From: Micropterix aruncella
Lineage: Eukaryota; Arthropoda; Insecta; Lepidoptera; Micropterigidae
DNA length: 64,000 nt
Assembly: GCA_944548615.1 (NCBI GenBank)
Contig: OX155980.1
Coordinates: 57,905,494-57,969,493 of the forward strand
Direction of reading: 5' to 3'
The notes beneath the pieces were generated by a model that was given only the letters and a program-made list of their open reading frames with translations, was not told the DNA's origin and ran no database searches. Positions 21,651-31,291 of the stretch are shown piece after piece. Both the position numbers and the translations under genes were made by a program. Position 1 is the stretch's first letter. The number at the start of each line of letters is the position of its first letter.

Positions 21651-21894
21651 GTTTGTTATTGCTTAGTATAAAAATCGAAGTATTTGTGATTTAAATTTGG
21701 TGATATGGTCAAGAACTAATCGTGTGATCCGAAGCATTTAAACGCTTTTTAGATACCAGCTGACAATTCTCACTATCATATCCATTGGTTTACTGTAAGT
21801 TATTGTCCACGTGGTGATAAGTCCGATTTTTCGTGATTTACTTGTATATGTACTAAAGTGGTTTTGAATTGAATTGAGAGTATTGAACAATTTT

Positions 21895-22180
21895 ATAATT
21901 GTTTGTTTGCTTGTTTACACTCTTTATTGAGAAAATGTCACAATGGGCGGGTTTATTGTCATATGACAATCTCTTACAACCAACCCTACTATGACGTGTT
22001 ATATGTATGTGTGCGTGTAATATGTCTGTAAGTGTTTGTCTTGTAATTGCATTCGATCGACAGAATTGAAAATGCAATTCCGTTAATTTGATCCCAACGG
22101 AAAATGGTGACCCAGCCGGGAATCGAACCCGGGACCTTACAATGTAAGATCAGGCGACCTAGCCACTATGCCACCGGGCC
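21895..22180 (-). repeat. tRNA-headed SINE, copy S2, with intact tRNA-like head
   Basis: Reverse complemented, 22105-22180 starts GGCCCGGTGGCATAGTGGC (A box) and reaches GGTTCGATTCC (B box) and CTGGGTCACCA. The first seven bases pair with the acceptor side and a CCA is encoded. The anticodon arm is degenerate and the sequence runs on into the SINE body shared with S1, so it is a SINE head and not a working tRNA. The tail contains the perfect 16-nt palindrome ATTGTCATATGACAAT, then GGCGAGTTT-type and AATAAAGAG signals. Confidence 0.8.
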
Positions 22181-22349
22181 GTGTCGTTTTAGAAATTTAC
22201 AGATCGCTATCCCAAGAAACATTTTATTATTTTTTATTTATTTAAACCAAATCACAATATTATTAACAGCATTACAATATTACATTAGCACTAGAGACTT
22301 AATTTATTGTAAACAGCAGCAAAATAGAGAGTACCGAATCCGAGTATTT

Positions 22350-22625
22350 CTTCAATTCAATGCCGCCTAAATCAGCCTAGGCAAGCTTACCAAGTAAACG
22401 ATGGCATAAGCATCTTTTTATATACATACAAGTTAGGTATTGAAAAGTAAACGGAAAAGGGTTGTCAGATACGACTGTTGCAAAATGATCACAAAAATAA
22501 TGTTTATTGATGACAATGTAAACCTTTTTTCTTCAAATTTAATAATATTAAATATTAACTAATACCTAATAATTAACAAGGTATAGGTACAAATTAGTAA
22601 TCAAATTGGAAACTAAGTTATTGAT
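22350..22625. repeat. Dispersed repeat family J, copy J1
   Basis: AATGCCGCCTAAATCAGCCT, TACCAAGTAAACGATGG and GTTAGGTATTGAAAAGTAAA recur in order at 62505-62765. Class unknown. Confidence 0.5.
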
Positions 22626-22785
22626 CTGTCAATCAGTCTATCAGTCTAAGTCAGTCTGCAAATAATATTTAATTATAAAAATCATACTAAAATATACAGA
22701 GAAGTTTCAATAAGACTCTATAAATGTGGACGGAAAAATAACATCGCAATAAATATGAAATCGAAGACTATCGCGGTTGTTTGAC

Positions 22786-23242
22786 ATTATAAATAGGATA
22801 TAAATGAATTTACCGCGTGAAGTTTGTAGCACCCGACGTTTCGTTGACGTTGCAGCCGACGTAGTCTGGGGCAGACTGAAAGAGCTGTCAATTCGTTGTT
22901 ACGCGGGTAAGCTGCATACCGCTGCCGCCACTGCGTAGGTTGTAACGGTGGTGGGGGCCGGGCTCGGAGCGCGCGAATTTCGAAAATCCGTCTTGTACAC
23001 AGCACTCACTGTATCCTGTCTTACGCCAAACGCCGAACGCAAGGACGTAAGACAGGATACCGTGAATGTTGTGTGCAAGACGGATTTTCGAAATTCGCGC
23101 GCTTCGAGCCCGCCCCCCCTCCCCGCCCCCACTGTTATAAACTACGCAGTGGCGGCAGCGGTATGCGGCTTAGACACGTAACAACGGATTGACAGATCTT
23201 TCAGTTTACCCTAGACAAATTCGTATCTATCCTATTTATAAT
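22786..23242. mobile_element. Family E foldback element, 457 bp, GC-rich arms
   Basis: Two arms of over 200 bp pair along almost their whole length. Outer ends are ATTATAAATAGGATA and TATCCTATTTATAAT; inner ends are ATCCTGTCTTACG and CGTAAGACAGGAT around a loop of about 20 nt. The arms contain GCGCGCGAATTTCGAAA. The open frames on both strands mirror each other and are by-products of the inverted repeat. Confidence 0.8.
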
Positions 23243-23690
23243 CGCAATAAATAGTTAAATAATCAAATAAACAAAGGACACTTAAAATATGATACTTATA
23301 ATATGCATATTGCAATACTTTTGAAAAACGCTCTTATACCCAAATGTCAAATCGTTAATTTTTCTCACATTGATTGAAAGGAATCCTGGCAATAGTTTAG
23401 ACTCCATCATAGTAGCAGCGGTACAAAGATGTTAATCGCTGTTAATATTTTTTCAAAAGCAACGCTTACAGCCGACGTGAACAGTATAATTAGTGGAGAC
23501 CCCAATCGGAACGTTGGAATGGTCGGATATTCGAGATCATCTCGACTAATTACACACCGAATAACAATTATCCATTTTAGACAGACAAAAAGCAACGCAA
23601 TCGGAGTTTAACATTCTTATAACAAGGCGTGCTGTTTATGTTTCTTTCTTATTGTTTCGTTGCCCATTATAATGGGGTTTATAGAAGAAA
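23243..23690. other. No gene recognised
   Basis: AT-rich unique sequence with two short frames on opposite strands (23407-23611) lacking any domain. Confidence 0.3.
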
Positions 23691-23694
23691 TGAA

Positions 23695-24120
23695 AAGAAA
23701 TCTAAAATTAAATAATATTATAATAAACGAATTTTTAAATCAGCTCTTATTTATTAACTGCATTTACATAAAAATCATCAATTTTTAATTTAGTATAGGG
23801 GTTGTAAAACGTAATAATCGTTCAGATCGACTAATAGATGACATTCTATCTCTCCTTATTATCTGATGCAATAGATGGCACTAATAATCAAATATTATCA
23901 TTGCTATAATTTATTGGTCAAATAATTAAGTTTTTATATTTAATCAGTCCTTCATATCTTAACCTTTATTATATCAATGTTATTTATTATAAATACCCAA
24001 ATAAATAGTTATTAGATTCGCCGCACATTGCTATCAGCGCCACCTGCTTGTTACCGGCACAGAAGGGTTGCCAAAACGAACTATGGCGTTGAGCAATCTA
24101 ATACCATATACATGTAATCA
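23695..24120 (+). mobile_element. Family B element, copy B4 (right terminus intact)
   Basis: It has TTTTTAATTTAGTATAGGGG, AGATGGCACTAATAA, CCAAATAAATAGTTATTAG and CTATCAGCGCCACCTG, and closes with GTTGAGCAATCTAATACC, the inverted form of the family's left end. The left part is missing. Confidence 0.65.
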
Positions 24121-24354
24121 ATGTGGATAAATACTTTCTGTAGGAATTGTAGTTTCTGATATCCATGTTCGAACGGATGGACGGACGGACGGACGAAGCG
24201 ATAGACTCGTCACATAATAGACTGACTCACATTAAAGACCGTCACAATAAAGACTCTTCATTTAAATTACGAATTATCAAACCTATTGTTCTACATATAT
24301 AGTATTGAAGATGAGAAGACGACAAAGAGACAGGAGCAACTGAAAGCGATGAGC

Positions 24355-24536
24355 ATCGCCAAGAAATGAATGAAGCGGCACAAATCGGTAATGTTTCAGT
24401 GCGAAGGCGATTGAATTTGAGGCAAAACACATACAGAGAGGCATTCTATTATGATCTGGCGATACAATACAGCGATTATGAATGCTTGCAAATTGGAGAA
24501 ATGGACCATTTGTGCCAAAATTGCAACGCCTAAGTA
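24355..24536 (+). mobile_element. Helitron-like coding fragment
   Basis: In one plus frame the sequence reads RQEMNEAAQIGNVSVRRRLN, then NTYREAFYYDLAIQYSDYEC, then LQIGEMDHLCQNCNA and a stop. The 'I/L-G-x-M-x-x-x-C-x-x-C-x-A' pattern matches the N-terminal zinc motif of Helitron Rep/helicase proteins. It ends almost exactly where the RLE LINE fragment begins in another frame, so the two pieces were joined by deletion or insertion. Confidence 0.55.
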
Positions 24537-25678
24537 CCGCCACGAACCATTCGAAATTACGACTCAAACCAATTTTTATATCTCTCGCCCGCATAGACAC
24601 AAAATTTACGTCCTATGACCCAAAACTGGTCTATAAGGGCTCTATTATCTCCCTTATAGACCCAAATAATCACTTCAAATTTCTTGGCAGGAAAATCATC
24701 TGCCAGGGAAAAGACCTCTCTGGCGATCATGTTATAGAACATTTCAGTAGTTGCCTGGAAAAGATAGATGCATTGCTAATCTCTGGCCCTCGTAAGGCTT
24801 GGATCTATGACAATTATCTAACTTACCATTTGTCATGGCCCTTTCTTATTTACGATTTCACCAAAACCCAACTGTCTCGTCTGGATGCACTGGTGACAGC
24901 TAGTTTAAAATCCTGGTTGTCCTTAGCCAAACCAGCTGACCCCTCGACTCTCTTCAGGTCCAAACACAATTTTGGGCTAGCTCTAAAACTGCCCTCTCTG
25001 CTCTACGCCAACTCCAGAATAACCAAAAATTCAATTCTAAGCAATTCCAAGGATCCGGCAATATCGAAGCACGTAGTAAGTGGCCGTAGTGAGTCAAATG
25101 ATCTACAAGCCCGCGTTGACTTCCACAAAAAGTTCCTTACTGGAATCAGCCAGAATGGCACTGGTCTGTGGTATGGCAGTACAACCATGAGCGATGTAGA
25201 CTTGAAGAAGTCTCTCTTGCGGGGAGATTACGACAGCAAAAGTATGGCTCATGCTATTGGCCTTCAATGCCAGAATGATTGGACAACAATTGGAGACTTT
25301 TGCATTCCTCCTCCAATGCACTGGAAAGTAATGTTGTATGACTGGACGCCAGAGATGCTGAAATTTTATTTAAATGCCTTTCAGCATACACGTCCAGACC
25401 CCAGTAACCTCGCTCGTTGGAGCTATGCCGAGGATAGTTCATGTCCCCTTTGTAGCAACACCCCTTGCACAGCTAGACATATTCTAGCTGGCTGCAAGGT
25501 GGCCTTGGATCAAGGACGGTACACTTACCGCCACGACAAAATCCTTGCTGTTATTCGCGAGGTACTTAGCCTCTCAGTGGCTCGTGCCAACAAGGGTTCC
25601 ACAGTATCCTCCAAACCCCCAATACAGTTTGTGCGGGTTGGCTCTAAAGGCAAAAAACATCTCACTCCGCTATCATAG
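24482..25678 (+). CDS. Longest open frame (398 codons): RLE-type LINE, thumb to zinc knuckle
   Basis: From about residue 20 the protein reads as the end of a LINE reverse transcriptase: KLRLKPIFISLAR, then FKFLGRKIICQGKDL, the 'KFLG' thumb motif. A long linker follows. Near residues 325-350 there is a zinc knuckle CPLCSNTPCTARHILAGC (C-x2-C...H-x4-C), followed by YRHDKILAVIREV. That set is typical of R2/NeSL-group LINEs. The frame stops at PIQFVRVGSKGKKHLTPLS, just where the restriction-like endonuclease should start; that part survives only in the other copy at 1091-1738. The first 18 codons read the Helitron-like sequence out of frame, so the ATG is not the original start. It is an open but truncated transposon gene. 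Confidence 0.7.
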   Translation: MLANWRNGPFVPKLQRLSTATNHSKLRLKPIFISLARIDTKFTSYDPKLVYKGSIISLIDPNNHFKFLGRKIICQGKDLSGDHVIEHFSSCLEKIDALLISGPRKAWIYDNYLTYHLSWPFLIYDFTKTQLSRLDALVTASLKSWLSLAKPADPSTLFRSKHNFGLALKLPSLLYANSRITKNSILSNSKDPAISKHVVSGRSESNDLQARVDFHKKFLTGISQNGTGLWYGSTTMSDVDLKKSLLRGDYDSKSMAHAIGLQCQNDWTTIGDFCIPPPMHWKVMLYDWTPEMLKFYLNAFQHTRPDPSNLARWSYAEDSSCPLCSNTPCTARHILAGCKVALDQGRYTYRHDKILAVIREVLSLSVARANKGSTVSSKPPIQFVRVGSKGKKHLTPLS

Positions 25679-25833
25679 GAAACATACTGCATATGCAATA
25701 AAATTGATCTTAACAATTTTATAATGCACATTACCTGACATCGATATTGAAAAAAAAAGAATGGTTATATTGTGTTATATTTGTGTTATATTTCAAAATA
25801 TTAAACTTTCTAAAATTTTAAATATTTTCCTTA

Positions 25834-26700
25834 ACAAATCAAATCAAATCAAATCAAATTGTTTATTGTCTTAAAAACTAATACATAGTTGTATAGACAG
25901 TAGTATTACATTTGGCCGTGATAACATTGAATTCTTTTTTAATGATCAAATTCTTCTACTACTAATCAAAACGTAAAAGGTTACTCGTAAGAATGAAGAA
26001 GGTATTATTGTAGAATAAAATCGAGTCTCACCATTTAGTTTACCAGATTAAAAACACAGAGTAAATTATTCTTTAAAATACCGATAAAAATAAGTTTTTT
26101 TAGTATAAAATTAATAAATGTAATGTCAAAAATAACAAAAAAAAGTGACGGTTGTCAAAAAGTAAAATAAAATGTCTTAGTGATTATATTGTAAATAAAA
26201 ATAGTCAAGGGTTAAATTAATATGTGCCTACCTAATAATAAAAAATAGTTAATACGTTTTAGTCAAATTGAAAATCGTTTTAAAACCTATTACAGAAAGA
26301 GATATAGTCGAGATGCAGACAGTTTTTAGAGATCGTTAATGTCGTACAATTCTCTTTCAATTAGATATAATTTGAGTTTATTTTTAAATTGGAGCATTTT
26401 TCCTTCGCGGCATTTATTTTTTATACTAGAGGGTAGCTTATTGTAGCATATAATTCCGACGTAGCTCGGATTCCTTTTAAAAAGTTCTAGATTTGGACGA
26501 GGAAGAATCAGATTATTTCTCCCCCTGGTAAAGTGTTTATGGGTATCTGAATGTATCGGCAGCTGAGCTAGGTTTTTTGTGATCAATTTAACGCATTCTA
26601 AAACGTATAGAGATGGAAGGGCATTTTCTTGGATATCTCTAAAACAGCTGATATTGATTTTTTACAGCCTAAAATAGGTTGTAGTAGCAGCTTATACGAC
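25834..26700 (-). mobile_element. LINE C-terminus with (GATTT)n tail
   Basis: The minus strand reads FRDIQENALPSLYVLECVKL, then LAQLPIHSDTHKHFTRGRNN, ILPRPNLELF, YNKLPSSIKN and LKLYLIERELYDINDL with a stop at 26326. This is the usual C-terminal order of a jockey-group (Daphne-like) LINE. About 490 bp of 3' untranslated sequence end in a pentanucleotide run, AAATC on the plus strand, at 25836-25860. 5'-truncated. Confidence 0.7.
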
Positions 26701-27985
26701 AAATAGGTACCTACTTGCTTACTTATTTAAACGATTCTATTTTTGAATCAATGAAGATAAAAATGCAAAAAAGAGGTTATAATTTCTCCGAAGCGTTCGA
26801 AGTAAACGCCTCTATCGGTAGTATGTAGGTAGGTACTATTAAATGAGAGGATCTTTTTATGAGTCGATCATCTCACAATGACCTAACGTTTTTACATCTC
26901 AATGTCTCTATTATGCTGCGACAATGGTGAATGATTCTGCAGTATGAGGCACCTCGAGGGCCTACCTTTGCCTTTACCTCTGCGCCTTTTTTGCTTATGT
27001 TCTACTCATACTATAGATACAAGCCATGGGGCAATGCAGAATGAAATAGAGATTTCCAATAATAATAAACCTTTCATTTTACCACGTCCATTTGAATATT
27101 TGCAATTGCAATTTTTTGATGCAACGCTCTTGGATGAGTCATTAGGTCATCTCAGTAAGTATATAACTACGTATGTAGCTAGGTTAGTGAGTTATTTGGA
27201 TATTTTATAAATAACCATAAAGGTTCAGTTGTTCCTATTGTACTGACTTTTTGCAGGTATAATCATATACGTAGGTACTATATCCTACTAAATATATTAT
27301 TTTAATTTTCGACAATACAATTGAAAATAGTCGACAATTTTGCACGTTTAATTACGTCAACAATCTCTTGGAATTGAAAATGTTTGTTGATTAAATGTTA
27401 CATGGTTCATCATCATATCAGTACCTTGTGACACTTGCAAATTCGCCAATTTCATATGTAATTTAATATGTAGAATAATAATCTGCTGTGATTGAAGTTC
27501 GCCTATTATCCAAAAACATTCCTTCGCAATTTTTCTGTTTTTCTTTATCACACGAATCATTTCCTAAATTTAAGCCAGTCTTTGCAAAAGTACGGTATCT
27601 CATCTAGTAAATATACGAAATATAATTTCTCATATATATGAGAAATTATGAAAAATTACATATATCATACATTATGAACTTCCATCCGTGATATATTATG
27701 TGCTCTTGCTCCCATACAGTTGACGAGAATATCTACCAGCAATATGAGCAATTGTTATGTTATGGTTTTATGTTATGGTTTAATGTTATGGCAAAATGTT
27801 ATGGTTTTATTAATTTATTTCATAAACAAATCAACATAACAGTTTATACTAATCCATTGATATTCAATATACACATAAATATAAAAATAATAGATTTCTT
27901 ACAAGTACATACACAACATGTTTAAATAAACATTAAATACAAATACAGGCATTAGTAATAAAAAAACTTAAGGTACATAAAGAGT
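26701..27985. other. AT-rich spacer with small repeats, no gene recognised
   Basis: It contains a perfect 28-nt palindrome at 27622-27649 (ATAATTTCTCATAT and its reverse complement) and four tandem copies of ATGTTATGGTTT around 27757-27812. A plus frame at 26944-27210 (88 codons) has no recognisable domain. Confidence 0.45.
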
Positions 27986-27989
27986 GTAA

Positions 27990-30420
27990 ACAATTTATCT
28001 TATTCTGACATAAACAAGTAGCGCAATGCCCACACCTTGAAGAGATGTGGGCTCGCTGTAAAAATATCAAAGTCTGACGCTGTCGAACATAGCGCATTTA
28101 TGTGCCGCAAAGCTCGGGTAAGCAGACTCCATCGACTTGCGAGGACGCGAGGACGGCTTCGCAAATAGATTATGAGTGCGAGCACGATTATAATTGTCCG
28201 GAAAAAAGAGACAAACCTTCGCTAACATGCTAGGATTATCAACTCTTTCCCGGATCAGCTTGAAAACGTAGGCCATGGCGAGCATTTCTCTACGCAACTT
28301 AAGAGAGTTATATTCCACCATGCCTAGTAGAAAACTACTAGGGTATAAGTACGGATAATATCCGTACTGCTTGAAATATATAAAGCGTAAGAAACATTTT
28401 TGATTTTTTTCCAACATAGTGATCCTGATGTGGATTCCATATAACTGCATTCGTTTCCGATCTACTTCTTACAATTGAATTATACATAGTCCTGTCATAA
28501 ATACTGTTACACGATTTTTTGGAAATAAAAACATAACGGTGTAACATTTCTTTTCCAAATTTTTATTGTTCATAGGTATTTTAATGTAGTTTATAAAAAA
28601 AATAGTGTCATTTGAAATGGCCGCCTTTGGTCTTAATGCAGGCCTTGAGTCTCCTCGGCCAGTCGTCGATCGAATTACGCATCTCATATAGAGGGAAACT
28701 GCTCTCTGCTTCGACCAGGGCAGACTTGAGGGCATCGATGTTGCTGTATCTTCTGTGACAACCTTTGTCCTCCAAAACAACCTATATCTTATATCTAGCG
28801 GGCTCAGATCGGGACTTCCAGCAGGCCAATCATCTGGTGACGAAAATGCTGGTACGTGGCGCTGCAGCCAGCGTCGAGTGATTATGGCCTTGTGTGTCGG
28901 CGCCGAATCTTGCTGGAATATCCAATGCTCGTTTCGACACCTTGTTTGGTTAAGAGGCTTCACAATATGATTCAAGATTGTCCGTTGATAAACTCTAGCT
29001 GAAGTTTTCACGCCTTTTTCGCATAAATGGAGCTTCGTGGTGCCATCATAGGCAACACCCCACTAAATCATCACTGAAGCCGGATGGTGACCTTTCTTGA
29101 CCCGTGGAATGACCTGGGAGGCCTCTATAGATGAGTGTGCGTACACCCTATCATTCTGCATGTTGAACTTCTCCTGCGCCGTGAAAAATTTTTCATCGGT
29201 AAACAGGATTTGTTTGTACCTCCAACTCGCGTACTGGAGAAACAGCCGTTTGCATTTTTTCACTCTATTTTCCTTCAGAGCGGCCATAAGCAATTGTCCT
29301 GTGCGGCGTTTGTAGGCCCCAAGACGCAAGTCTTTTTCGATGATGCGGCTCAAGGACATCGAATTCATATTCATTTTTCTCGCAATAGTCCTCTGTTTTC
29401 GGAGTGGATTTCTCAAAATCCGATGCTTCACGGCTTCAATGGCCTTCGATGACAAAAATAGTTCGAGAATGGCCGGACCGCTTGCGGTCTTGAATGTCAC
29501 CAGTATCCTCGAATAATTTGATTCTCCGATACTCAAACATACGGCTGATTTCGAGCGGCTGGAGCACTCGGAAGATTTCTCTTTTCTCGACTTTGCACCG
29601 ATGAAGCGCAATAACTGCGACACGATTTCCTTTGTCGGTCCACTCCATGACGACGTTAAAACAAATACTAAATTTACTAATTGTGCATAATTGCACAAAG
29701 ACCAATTGTCAACAAACATACGTTTAATGTTGTAACAGTATTTATGTTAGGACCATGTACAATGTATGCATAACCCGTACATTGTGCAAAAGCGTTAGGT
29801 TGCGAATAACAAACCCTAGTAGCTTAAAAGAGGACTTGGACAATTCAGCAATGTGCTCCTTGAATGTAAGCTGGGAATCAAAGAGAACTCCTAGATCCTT
29901 TATCTTCTCAACCCTAGTTAGCAACTCATCAGTGATGGAGTAATCATACATCAGATCTAGTATTTGTCTATCTAGTATATGTCATCACTGAACATTTGGA
30001 TATATTGAACGAGAGAGTTTTATTCTGGCTCCAAGACCAGGCGGCATCAATATCATGCTAAAAAAGCTTGCAGGCCTCAGCAGTTCCAGTGAACATGTAC
30101 AATTTAATGTCGTCGACAAACATTAAACATTTTGCTGACACGATTACTTTACTTAGATCGTTAACAAAGAGATTGAACAGCAAAGGCCCGAGGTTTGACC
30201 CCTGACTCACGCCAGAGCAGGTGTGGTACACCTTAGAATCAAAATGTCCAAGTTTCGTATACTGCTGCCTATCTCTCAAGTAATCAGCAAAAAAACTCAG
30301 CAGATTACTCGAGAAACCCGTAGCAGCGAGTACTTTGAGTAAGACATCATTGTCCAAAACAGAGAAATTTCCTGACTTCAATAGGGATTAGCATAGATCT
30401 ATTAGAGGCTCTGGAACTAA
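27990..30420 (-). mobile_element. LINE family P, second long copy, split by a mariner
   Basis: On the minus strand it reads LLKVLAATGFSSNLLSFFAD, YLRDRQQYTKLG, GVSQGSNLGPLLFNLFVNDL and MFVDDIKLY (catalytic DD). Then come KIKDLGVLFDSQLTFKEHI and FKLLGFVIRNL down to 29760. A mariner (28485-29757) interrupts. The protein resumes with NSIVRSRSETNAVIWNPH, FLRFIYFKQYGYYPYLYPS, VDNPSML and a C-terminus near 28067. Joining across the mariner with one TA restores the frame. It is the same family as 15838-17960 and 9484-9830. Frameshifts show it is inactive. Confidence 0.85.
28483..29759 (-). mobile_element. mariner/Tc1-superfamily element, DD37D type, pseudogenised
   Basis: The element spans 28485-29757 with TA at both sides. 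Its 26-nt inverted ends differ at 3 positions (CATAGTCCTGTCATAAATAC and CATGGTCCTAACATAAATAC, both continuing TGTTAC). On the minus strand the transposase reads MEWTDKGNRVAVIALHRCKV, then after a frameshift IARKMNMNSMSLSRIIEKDL, ILFTDEKFF (first D), WIFQQDSAPTHKA (second D) and DWPAGSPDLSPLD (third D). I count 37 residues between the last two aspartates. A stop after HHPASVMI and further shifts inactivate it. Confidence 0.85.
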
Positions 30421-30895
30421 ACCAATTTGCGTTGTTGCGTTTAGGTGTTTCAATGCAGGGCTTGACTCACCTACTTAATATCGATCGAGCTGTCTCTTGC
30501 CACGCCTATAATATAGCGCATAATTATCACGTCTGTATTATTATTATAGGCTTAATCGATAAATCTAAGTACGTACTTGCAAGATCGTACAGCGATTGTC
30601 TCTATTCTCTACTTAATGTATTCGCTTTTGTACCTGGTTTTGTTTGTGTTTAATTTTGCAATGCTGTTATCCCGAAACTATCGACTGATTAGGGAATATT
30701 TTTTCTTCACCGTGTAGAAAGAAGACTTACTCTTATTATTAAGAATAGACGGGCCTAAATTAATATTAGGTAAGAGCGCTGTTCGAAGAAGGCAGAGGGC
30801 GTTGATTTTTTATCACAGTGATACACCGTCATTGTTTTTTTTTCATGTGACACTCAAGAAGTGCCTAAATATATAGGTACTCTGTGGGGTATTAG
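30421..30895. other. No gene recognised
   Basis: A plus frame at 30432-30653 (73 codons) has no domain. Otherwise AT-rich unique sequence. Confidence 0.3.
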
Positions 30896-30896
30896 T

Positions 30897-31020
30897 AGTG
30901 TCCGTAGCCGCGTTGACACCGGTTCTCCTCGTTGTTACCGAAGTTAAGCAGCGTCGGGCGCGGTCAATACTTGGATGGGTGACCGCCTGAGTATTTGACT
31001 GCGTGATGCTATAAATACCC
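30897..31020 (+). pseudogene. 5S rRNA-derived repeat, copy 2
   Basis: GTCCGTAGCCGCGTTGACAC, CGGTTCTCCTCGTTGTTACC, GAAGTTAAGCAGCGTCGGGC and CTTGGATGGGTGACCGCCTG follow 5S rRNA closely through the internal promoter region. The 3' part (TTTGACTGCGTGATGC) is diverged and no T-run terminator follows. It shares CCGTAGCCGCG with copy 1 (15686-15800). Confidence 0.7.
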
Positions 31021-31290
31021 AATTAGAAAATGTTGCCGACAAGCAACAAGGCGGGTTCCACAAAACAGCATCAGCCTTGTGGGTAAAAAAAAAGCTAAAT
31101 TTTTGTCCAAGTAGATTTGTTGTTTAAAGTATTAAATATTGCCCTCGGCCTACAAGTAACACTATTTCCAAAATATAAGCCATTTCCTATTTTTTGCGAT
31201 TTCAACTAGGTTTCGTTTCCGTTTACTTCGGCCACCCTTTCTTCCAGTCCTCTCCCCTCCTTCGTTCTATTTCTTACCTCAAGAATTCAT
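31021..31290. other. No gene recognised
   Basis: The piece just after the 5S-like copy (CAAGGCGGGTTCCACAAAAC) could be the body of a 5S-headed SINE. It is not repeated at copy 1. Confidence 0.3.
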
Positions 31291-31291
31291 A

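Noticed and set aside
22105..22180. A tRNA gene on the minus strand
   Set aside because: A and B boxes and acceptor pairing are present, but the anticodon arm does not fold and the sequence continues into a SINE body repeated elsewhere in the window.
22787..23181. Mirror ORFs sharing EFRKSVL on both strands
   Set aside because: They are the two arms of one foldback repeat.
15686..31020. Functional 5S rRNA genes
   Set aside because: Both copies have a damaged 3' stem, shared non-5S changes and no T-run terminator.
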